A DNA stretch of 5,986 bases from Candidatus Gastranaerophilales bacterium. Its GTDB lineage: Bacteria; Cyanobacteriota; Vampirovibrionia; Gastranaerophilales; Gastranaerophilaceae. This document shows positions 1 through 4,503 of this stretch, piece after piece; within the stretch, counting starts at the first letter, position 1; each line of letters starts with the position of its first letter. The notes under the pieces were generated by a model. The model made no database searches. It was given only the letters and a program-made list of their open reading frames with translations, and was not told the DNA's origin. Position numbers and translations under genes: made by a program. The DNA lies in contig CALURE010000099.1 in assembly GCA_944323095.1 (NCBI GenBank), positions 1 through 5,986 of the forward strand. The letters run 5' to 3'.

Positions 1-33
1 AGGGTTCCATATTCGGGAGCTTATTGACAATTA

Positions 34-63
34 AAAAAAGAGTAACTTTTGTTACTCTTTTTT
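34..63. terminator. Bidirectional Rho-independent terminator
   Basis: A perfect 13-bp inverted repeat (A-run + GAGTAAC, then TTTT loop, then GTTACTC + T-run) spans 34-46 and 51-63. Because the stem ends in A6 on one side and T6 on the other, it has a U-tract in either direction. On the minus strand it lies about 230 nt after the ogt stop and is the first convincing end for the ogt/glycosyltransferase transcript. On the plus strand it could end a gene lying left of the window. Confidence 0.85.
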
Positions 64-88
64 AATATGCTTGAATGGTGAGGGTTTT

Positions 89-211
89 AATCCGTCTTTG
101 GCGGGTTCAGCGGGAGCGAGCTGAGGCTGGAGTGCTTTTGTTTTGAGTGATGAAATCACGAAAACAAAACACGGAATTACCGTTAAACGCGAGCGACCAA
201 GACTGCGGATT
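89..211. other. Multi-branched structured element (candidate ncRNA, 3'UTR structure or palindromic mobile repeat)
   Basis: No gene is seen here, but the bases pair extensively. A closing helix joins 89-94 (AATCCG) with 206-211 (CGGATT) and continues 95-101 with 197-202, with one bulged T. Inside, TCAGC (107-111) pairs with GCTGA (120-124) around an 8-nt loop. A long hairpin runs 132-172: GTG/CAC, then TTTTGTTTT (136-144) with AAAACAAAA (161-169), then GTGAT (147-151) with ATCAC (155-159) and loop GAA. A small ACGG/CCGT hairpin (171-183) competes with the base of the long one. The segment is more GC-rich than the genes. If read on the minus strand it would lie in the 3'UTR of ogt, before the terminator at 34-63. 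The family is not recognised; it may be a dispersed repeat instead of an RNA. Confidence 0.4.
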
Positions 212-252
212 TGCGGACGGACGACACGAACGGATGAGAGTTAGCAATGTAG

Positions 253-279
253 GGTGGGATAAGCGTAAGCGTTCCCACC
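253..279. repeat. GGTGGGA/TCCCACC hairpin repeat
   Basis: GGTGGGA (253-259) and TCCCACC (273-279) form a perfect 7-bp stem around a 13-nt loop holding two AAGCG words. It starts 17 nt downstream of the ogt stop. There is no T-run on either side, so it is not a canonical terminator; it may protect the 3' end of the ogt mRNA. Short GTAGGGTGGG...CCCACC palindromes are a common type of dispersed intergenic repeat in bacteria, and this is probably one copy. Confidence 0.55.
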
Positions 280-295
280 AGATATTATTAGAATT

Positions 296-817
296 TTACG
301 GAACAAAAAGTTTTGTCATATCAGCTTTTTCATGCTTTAAAAGTTTGACTTTAATATCGATACCGCCTGCATAGCCTGTAAGACTTCCGTTCGTTCCGAC
401 TACTCTGTGGCAGGGAATTATTATTGATACAGGGTTATGGCCGACAGCACCGCCGACTGCCTGAGCAGACATTCGTTTTAATCCTCGCTGCTGCGCAATT
501 CTGGCAGCAATTTTTCCGTATGTTGTAACTTCTCCATAAGGAATTTCACAGAGGATTTTCCACACAGATTGTCTAAATTTATTTCCTACAGGTGCTAAAG
601 GTAATTCACCGATTTGCGGTTTCTCTCCTTTAAAATATTTATCCAGCCAGATTTTTGTATCACGAAATATTTCAAGGCTGTCATTTTCAACCATCTCACT
701 ATCAACAGATGAGGGGAAATATTTTTGTCCTGCAAGCCAGACTCCGATAAGATTTGTGCCGTCAGAAGCAAGAGTTAGATCTCCCAGCGGCGAATTGTAA
801 ACCGTCTTATAAAACAT
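296..817 (-). CDS. ogt: Methylated-DNA--[protein]-cysteine S-methyltransferase (O6-alkylguanine-DNA alkyltransferase)
   Basis: A suicide DNA-repair protein that takes alkyl groups from O6-alkylguanine (and O4-alkylthymine) onto its own cysteine in the cytoplasm. At 173 aa it has the normal length for a stand-alone Ogt/AGT. The N-terminal RNase H-like domain (about 1-75, starting YNSPLGDLTLASDG) precedes the DNA-binding/active domain: FRQSVWKILCEIPYGEVTTY (81-100), the AVGGAVGHNP segment (120-129), and the active site IIPCHRVVG with acceptor Cys136 and His137. At the position aligned with the human AGT arginine finger (17 residues before the cysteine) there is Gln119, as I recall from many Firmicutes-type relatives, so activity is still likely. 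The ATG start is supported by AAAGGA 7 nt upstream. The first 43 nt overlap the end of the glycosyltransferase gene in another frame, implying co-transcription and probably translational coupling. No Ada regulatory domain is present. Confidence 0.95.
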   Translation of the reverse strand: MFYKTVYNSPLGDLTLASDGTNLIGVWLAGQKYFPSSVDSEMVENDSLEIFRDTKIWLDKYFKGEKPQIGELPLAPVGNKFRQSVWKILCEIPYGEVTTYGKIAARIAQQRGLKRMSAQAVGGAVGHNPVSIIIPCHRVVGTNGSLTGYAGGIDIKVKLLKHEKADMTKLFVP

Positions 818-1875
818 TGTTTTTCCTTTGCGAAATACTGTTTTAATTTTAATATCCAGTACCCGTCTTTTTCTTTCGGATTAAATTCCATCCACCAGCC
901 ATACGGATATTCTTTTTTTACGTGTTCTAAAAGTTTCATATATTCAGAATAATATTCACTTTTCAAATCATCCTGAAATTTTCCAAGCCATGAGGTCGCT
1001 TTTGACAGATATTTGTTTACAAAAATGTTTTTATATTCATCAAGCAGATTTTCTGATTTCAGCATCTCCTCTATGCCGTAGAATACATAAACAGGCGAAA
1101 AATTCTTTTTCTTTTTTGCAGCCGTAACAGCACCTTTGCGATTTTTGCGGTAGCAATAAAGGTTTTGAGGCAACAGTGCAATCCGTTCAGCCTTAATCAT
1201 AGAATGAAAAAACGGAAGCTGATCCTGTCCGGCCTTGATATTCTGAAATTTAATATTATTTTTGATTAGAAAATCATGCCTGTATAATTTTGTCCACGCA
1301 GTTGATGGGAATTTGAAAATATCTTTTTTTATATCTTTTGATGAAAAAACTTTATTCAAATATTTTTTCGGAAGTTTATCAGCGCTGTAACCGCCGTACT
1401 TCTTTTTATAACTTAAGCACCCCTCACCAGAATTGCTAAATTCACTATGTTCATTAAGCAATTCTTCCCTCTCCCGCAAGAGGCGAGGGCATCTATTACT
1501 CTTTGTTTCATAACATGAAAATCCGCCGAAAATCAAAATATCTGTTTTTAATTCATCGGCTTTTGAAACCATTTTTTCTAATGCATTATCTGCAATCCAG
1601 TCATCTCCGTCTACAAAATAGACATAATCACCTTTAGCAATTGCAAGCCCCGCATTTCTTGCGATTCCTGATCCTTCATTTTTTTTATCAATAATTATAA
1701 TTCTGTCATCTTTTGCTTTAAAATTTTGAAGAACCCCAAGAGAATTATCAGAAGATCCGTCATTGACGCAAATAATCTCAAAATCTTTAAATGACTGATT
1801 TAATATACTATCAAGACACTGCGAAATATAATTTTCTACATTATAAACCGGAATAATAATCGACAATTTAACCAT
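775..1875 (-). CDS. Family 2 glycosyltransferase (GT-A fold) with an in-frame palindromic insert
   Basis: Transfers a sugar from a nucleotide-activated donor, probably at the cytoplasmic face of the membrane during assembly of a surface glycan; donor and acceptor cannot be read from sequence. The GT2 hallmarks are clear: IIPVYNVENYISQCLDSIL (7-25), the nucleotide-binding VNDGSSDN (37-44), GSGIARNAGLAIAKGDY (68-84), and the metal-binding VDGDD (88-92). The second half carries the usual WTKLYRHDFL (194-203) and DQLPFF (218-223), near the expected catalytic acid/base position. No membrane segment is seen. Residues 129-152 are encoded by a palindromic repeat and look foreign to the fold. The ATG has no Shine-Dalgarno sequence, but TGATATAAT lies 6 nt upstream, so the mRNA may be leaderless. 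The gene starts 21 bp after flgC. A role in glycosylating flagellar parts is possible from position only; capsule or LPS-type glycans are equally likely. Confidence 0.9.
   Translation of the reverse strand: MVKLSIIIPVYNVENYISQCLDSILNQSFKDFEIICVNDGSSDNSLGVLQNFKAKDDRIIIIDKKNEGSGIARNAGLAIAKGDYVYFVDGDDWIADNALEKMVSKADELKTDILIFGGFSCYETKSNRCPRLLREREELLNEHSEFSNSGEGCLSYKKKYGGYSADKLPKKYLNKVFSSKDIKKDIFKFPSTAWTKLYRHDFLIKNNIKFQNIKAGQDQLPFFHSMIKAERIALLPQNLYCYRKNRKGAVTAAKKKKNFSPVYVFYGIEEMLKSENLLDEYKNIFVNKYLSKATSWLGKFQDDLKSEYYSEYMKLLEHVKKEYPYGWWMEFNPKEKDGYWILKLKQYFAKEKQCFIRRFTIRRWEI
1421..1489. repeat. Palindromic element inserted in frame within the glycosyltransferase gene
   Basis: The outer arms CCCTCACC (1421-1428) and GGCGAGGG (1482-1489) pair at 7 of 8 positions. 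An inner perfect 9-bp repeat, AGAATTGCT (1429-1437) and AGCAATTCT (1457-1465), continues inward as AAT/ATT and AC/GT around a TAT loop. A second, GC-rich sub-hairpin, CCTCT...AGAGG, lies within 1467-1489. The element has no stop codon in the gene's frame and encodes residues 129-152, rich in Arg, Glu, Leu and Ser. Its 1467-1489 arm matches the reverse complement of 5395-5417 at 21 of 23 bases, which identifies it as a dispersed repeat and not ordinary coding sequence. Confidence 0.7.
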
Positions 1876-1881
1876 AAAATG

Positions 1882-1890
1882 ATTATATCA
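1882..1890 (-). promoter_or_regulatory. Extended -10 promoter (TGATATAAT) for a leaderless glycosyltransferase mRNA
   Basis: Read on the minus strand this is TGA followed by TATAAT, a perfect extended -10 element. It ends 6 nt before the glycosyltransferase ATG. A start site 6-8 nt downstream of the -10 would fall on or next to the ATG, fitting the absence of any ribosome binding site. No good -35 is visible at the usual distance (ATATCG), which extended -10 promoters tolerate. It lies in the short gap after the flgC stop, so the gene could also be read through from flgC. Confidence 0.5.
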
Positions 1891-1896
1891 TAAAAT

Positions 1897-2340
1897 TTAT
1901 CTTCCGATATCTGTAGCTCTTTGCGCCATTGATTTTGTAATATTAATAAGTGCAAGGTTTGCTTCATAGGCTCTCTGAGCGAGAATAGCATCTGCCATAT
2001 CAACGGCAGGATTAACGTTTGAAGCTCTTATATAACCGTTAGCATCTGCATCAGGATGTCCCGGACGGTAAATTTTATCCCCCACCGTCGGATCTTCAAT
2101 ACATCCGTTAAAAACTACTCCTCCTTGCAGATATGGCAAAGTTCCTACCCCGAATACATCCTCTTTCATTGTATTCATTAATCCGTGAAACGAAACATCT
2201 TCTGCAGCGTTTAAAACAGGGATTTTTCTGACATAATTAGGAGTATCAACGTTTGCCACATTTTTGGCATGAATATCAAGCCTTAAACCATGTGCTTTTA
2301 AGGCATTTGCTCCGATATTCATTGATTCCATTATACTCAT
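1897..2340 (-). CDS. flgC: Flagellar basal-body proximal rod protein FlgC
   Basis: A structural subunit of the proximal rod of the flagellar basal body, exported by the flagellar type III apparatus and assembled in the periplasm with FlgB and FlgF. The N-terminal rod signature is LRLDIHAKNVANVDTPNYVR (19-38). The C-terminal FlgC-specific block is complete: YRPGHPDADANGYIRASNVN (91-110), then DMADAILAQRAYEANLALIN and KSMAQRATDIGR at the end. Length 147 aa is typical. I chose the ATG at 2340 because AGAGAGGA lies 7 nt upstream and the family's normal N-terminus begins there; an upstream in-frame TTG at 2370 would add ten residues and has no such support. It follows flgB by 122 bp, a gap that contains a duplicated leader. 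Confidence 0.95.
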   Translation of the reverse strand: MSIMESMNIGANALKAHGLRLDIHAKNVANVDTPNYVRKIPVLNAAEDVSFHGLMNTMKEDVFGVGTLPYLQGGVVFNGCIEDPTVGDKIYRPGHPDADANGYIRASNVNPAVDMADAILAQRAYEANLALINITKSMAQRATDIGR

Positions 2341-2443
2341 TTTTCTATCCTCTCTAACGGTTATTGTCAAAACTTTTTGTATCTTTATCAGTCACTCGCT
2401 TATGCTCGTTCCCGTTTTCTATCCTCTCTGACGGCTATTGTCA
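2341..2443 (-). repeat. Duplicated flgC leader with two copies of the ribosome binding site
   Basis: A 29-nt sequence occurs twice, at 2341-2369 and 2415-2443, with 27 of 29 bases the same and a 74-bp offset. On the coding strand it reads TGACAATA-x-CCGT-y-AGAGAGGATAGAAAA. The flgC-proximal copy is followed by ATG and supplies the working Shine-Dalgarno sequence. The distal copy is followed by ACG, so it is a ribosome binding site without a start codon. Weaker similarity continues upstream of each copy (GTGA...TAA..A runs, close to the flgB stop), which suggests a tandem duplication of the flgB end plus leader, now diverged. Confidence 0.65.
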
Positions 2444-2462
2444 GTTTTTTTACCCTTTCTTA

Positions 2463-2810
2463 TCACTTACCTACATTTATTACTGTTTTCATTTCTGTAA
2501 TTATATTAGACATTCTTCTTGTTGCCATCGTATAAAGTATGGAGTTTTTCTGCAGTTCCATCAATTCATTTGCAGGATCAATTTCTTCATACGTTTTTTC
2601 TTCTATTACACCTGACGGCCCAAGCTTTTCAGAAAGTTTAGTTTCCAGAGGACTGTTCATAGAATTAAGGTAATCCCCGAAATTTATATCACGTCTTACA
2701 TATCCGGGAGTATCAACGTTAGCAAGATTTGAACCTAATGCCCTTTGCTTTTGCGTTATCAAATCCATCATTAATGTAACTTTGCCCATATTATCAAGCG
2801 GTGTAAACAT
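2463..2810 (-). CDS. flgB: Flagellar basal-body proximal rod protein FlgB
   Basis: A proximal rod subunit, thought to lie at the base of the rod next to the MS ring/FliE and to be secreted by the flagellar export apparatus. The family motif is LGSNLANVDTPGYVRRDINF (25-44). The C-terminal helical region, DPANELMELQKNSILYTMAT (78-97) followed by NIITEMKTVINVGK, is the usual coiled rod-protein end. At 115 aa it is a little shorter than typical FlgB (about 130), with a compact middle segment. The ATG is supported by AAAGG 7 nt upstream. A 135-bp gap separates it from flgG and carries a dyad that may be an operator or a secondary promoter. Lying directly before flgC, it is in the conserved flgBC order. 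Confidence 0.95.
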   Translation of the reverse strand: MFTPLDNMGKVTLMMDLITQKQRALGSNLANVDTPGYVRRDINFGDYLNSMNSPLETKLSEKLGPSGVIEEKTYEEIDPANELMELQKNSILYTMATRRMSNIITEMKTVINVGK

Positions 2811-2832
2811 TTTTAGCCTTTCTTAAATTTTG

Positions 2833-2854
2833 TTATACAATGTGCCTTGTATAA
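2833..2854. promoter_or_regulatory. Dyad TTATACAA-N6-TTGTATAA upstream of flgB
   Basis: A perfect 8-bp inverted repeat with a 6-nt spacer, whose proximal edge lies 22 nt upstream of the flgB ATG. One half-site contains TGTATAAC on the minus strand, which could serve as a -10 region, so the dyad could be an operator over a weak internal promoter. It could instead be a hairpin in the flgG-flgB mRNA. There is no T-run, so it is not a terminator. The rest of the 2811-2945 gap shows no gene or other clear site. Confidence 0.4.
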
Positions 2855-2945
2855 AATTCTTCTTTTTTAGTTTTGGAGTATTCCGAACTTGTTTTGAAAT
2901 CTTTTATAGATACTAAACAAATTCAGTATGACATTTATAGTATTA

Positions 2946-3659
2946 TTACTCCCTTATATTGATAGCTTTGTTATACATATCATCAACAACTTTCATCATT
3001 TTTGTGCTGGCAAGAAGTGATGCATTGAGCCTGAGCATTTCTGATGTAGATGAAAATATATTTGTATTTGAGTTTTCCAAGTTATTCTGGCATATACAGT
3101 TATGATCTTTGACAAGAACAGGTTCACCGGAATCTTCTGTTGGAACAAGTTTATTCATACCTGCCTGCTCAAGATTTTCCTGAGAAGGAAAACGAACAAG
3201 CGGGATAGTACCCAATTTTCTGGCGACTGCATCTCTACTGTCATATGAATAAACTTCACCGTTTGGCTTAATCTCAAATTTATAACAATTTGCGGGAATT
3301 TTAATACCTTCTCCGACGAGCCAGTCATCAGTAGTAACCAGATACCCGTCCTTTCCTTGCTTGAAGGCTCCGTCACGTGTATAAGCAACCTGTCCTTCCG
3401 GAGAAACAACAGGAATAAAACCAGTTCCGTTTATTGCAACATCATACGGATTACTTGTAATTTGAATAGAACCCTGTTTGTAATCTGTTCTTATTGCTCC
3501 TGTCAGATATCCGTCCTCATTCAACATCTGCTCAAAACTGACTGATTTATATCCGCGGGTATTCATGTTTGCAAGAGTATTTGCGACATAACCCAGCTTT
3601 TCAAACTGGGCAGTTACATTATTAACACTTTTTCTAACAATTCCTTGCATACTGTACAT
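2946..3659 (-). CDS. flgG: Flagellar basal-body distal rod protein, FlgG-like
   Basis: A member of the FlgF/FlgG/FlgE rod-hook family, most like FlgG, the distal rod protein that spans the periplasm to the hook. The N-terminal rod motif is ANTLANMNTRGYKSVSFEQM (26-45). The family's central block is SNPYDVAINGTGFIPV (69-84), then YTRDGAFK (93-100). The FlgG-type segment IPLVRFPSQENLEQAGMNKL (152-171) and LENSNTNI (194-201) precede a helical C-terminus. At 237 aa it is shorter than the usual 260. Start 3659 is chosen for GAGGA 6-7 nt upstream; a second Met at residue 4 is the alternative. It follows the flgF-like gene by 24 bp, so the two are surely co-transcribed. The split between FlgG and FlgF is made on the middle and C-terminal segments and is less certain than the family. 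Confidence 0.85.
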   Translation of the reverse strand: MYSMQGIVRKSVNNVTAQFEKLGYVANTLANMNTRGYKSVSFEQMLNEDGYLTGAIRTDYKQGSIQITSNPYDVAINGTGFIPVVSPEGQVAYTRDGAFKQGKDGYLVTTDDWLVGEGIKIPANCYKFEIKPNGEVYSYDSRDAVARKLGTIPLVRFPSQENLEQAGMNKLVPTEDSGEPVLVKDHNCICQNNLENSNTNIFSSTSEMLRLNASLLASTKMMKVVDDMYNKAINIRE

Positions 3660-3683
3660 AACTTATTCCTCACCTTTTAAACT

Positions 3684-4382
3684 TTATGATGTTGTTCCTA
3701 ATTGTGAAATTACTTTTTGAAGATTTTGATTTTGAATCATAAAAAGCTGTCTGTTTGCCTCAAAATTTCTTATAACCGGCATCATTGCAATAAACTCATT
3801 TTGTAATGCAACGTTTGAATATTCGTTATATCCCTGCTTTACCTGCGGATCCATAACAACAACCCCGTTTGCATCAACTACACCTAAATAAGCAACGCTT
3901 TCCAACTTGTTTGTATTTCTGTTAAAGACACTGACAAGCCCTTTTGAATTAATTTTTACATCTTCAATTTTTTCGGGTACAACAGGCAGCTGAATAGGAG
4001 TTCCTGCGCTTGAAAGCACCTGAGCATCCTCCAGTGTCAAAAGATTTCCTTCTTTATCAAGCTTAAATCTGCCATCCCTCGTAAGTCTGATACCTTCTGC
4101 AGTTTGAGTTTGAAAATAACCTTTATTCGCTAAAGCAATATCAAGAGGATTATCAGACATCGCAATACGGCCTATCTGATCATCAACTGTCTGGGAAAGC
4201 CCATGGATACCTATGTATTCGGTAAATGAAGAAACAACAGGATCTTTTCGCTGGTATCCGATTTTATCAAATCCCGTAACATTTTCATTGTACATACCAA
4301 TAATTTCGCTCTGGACATGCATTCCTCGAAGCGAAACTGTTAAGCCCTTTTCACAGTATCTGATTCCGCCGTTAATTTTCAT
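3684..4382 (-). CDS. flgF: Flagellar basal-body rod protein, FlgF-like (FlgF/FlgG family)
   Basis: A rod protein expected at the junction of proximal and distal rod. The family core is clear: DNPLDIALANKGYFQTQT (77-94), then IRLTRDGRFKLDKEGNLLT (98-116). A typical QGYNEYSNVALQNEFIAM (183-200) and helical C-terminus follow, ending near the coil-forming NQNLQKVISQLG. The N-terminal rod motif is degenerate: where the family has an ANNLANxNTxGFKR-type sequence this protein has YNENVTGFDKIGYQRKD (31-47). The 232-aa length fits FlgF. The ATG is preceded by AGAGG. It is the first gene of the flagellar cluster, 121 bp after the prepilin gene, so any dedicated promoter should lie in 4383-4503. Assignment to FlgF and not a second FlgG rests on overall similarity and gene order. 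Confidence 0.8.
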   Translation of the reverse strand: MKINGGIRYCEKGLTVSLRGMHVQSEIIGMYNENVTGFDKIGYQRKDPVVSSFTEYIGIHGLSQTVDDQIGRIAMSDNPLDIALANKGYFQTQTAEGIRLTRDGRFKLDKEGNLLTLEDAQVLSSAGTPIQLPVVPEKIEDVKINSKGLVSVFNRNTNKLESVAYLGVVDANGVVVMDPQVKQGYNEYSNVALQNEFIAMMPVIRNFEANRQLFMIQNQNLQKVISQLGTTS

Positions 4383-4397
4383 TACTACCTCTTTTTC

Positions 4398-4451
4398 TAA
4401 TAAAATCGGCCAATTTTAATTATTAATCAATAATTTTTAATAAAATCAACC
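4398..4451. repeat. Direct repeat and dyad upstream of the flgF-like gene
   Basis: TAATAAAATCGGCC (4398-4411) and TAATAAAATCAACC (4438-4451) match at 12 of 14 bases, 40 bp apart. Between them is an inverted repeat, AATTATT-aatc-AATAATT (4418-4435). These sit in the leader of the flagellar cluster and could be regulator binding sites. The sequence is very AT-rich, so chance similarity is possible. Confidence 0.3.
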
Positions 4452-4470
4452 GTTTGAATTAGATGACATG

Positions 4471-4498
4471 TATTTAATGAAAATTTTTACAAAGTCAA
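4471..4498 (-). promoter_or_regulatory. Possible sigma-70-type promoter for the flagellar cluster
   Basis: On the minus strand TTGACT (4493-4498) is followed after 16 nt by TAAATA (4471-4476). The -35 is good (5 of 6) but the -10 is weak (3 of 6) and the spacing is one short. No sigma-54 or sigma-28 flagellar consensus was seen in 4383-4503. There is also no terminator after the prepilin stop, so readthrough from that gene remains possible. Confidence 0.3.
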
Positions 4499-4503
4499 AT
4501 TTA

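Noticed and set aside
253..279. Rho-independent terminator directly after ogt
   Set aside because: The stem is good, but no T-run follows on either strand. The hairpin at 34-63 is the better terminator.
147..374. Plus-strand frame of 75 codons crossing the structured element and the end of ogt
   Set aside because: It lies over two palindromic elements and antisense to ogt, has no ribosome binding site, and its residues look like no protein.
2341..2370. TTG start at 2370 for flgC and a TTGACA-17-TAGAAA promoter in the same stretch
   Set aside because: The ATG at 2340 has a strong ribosome binding site and matches the family N-terminus. The promoter would start transcription inside the flgC coding region.
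2364..2615. Plus-strand frame antisense to flgB and the flgB-flgC gap
   Set aside because: Composition (F, Y, C, S rich) is that of a shadow of an AT-rich gene. The minus strand holds a clear flgB.
3155..3409. Second minus-strand frame inside flgG
   Set aside because: Entirely nested in the well-supported flgG frame and without its own ribosome binding site.
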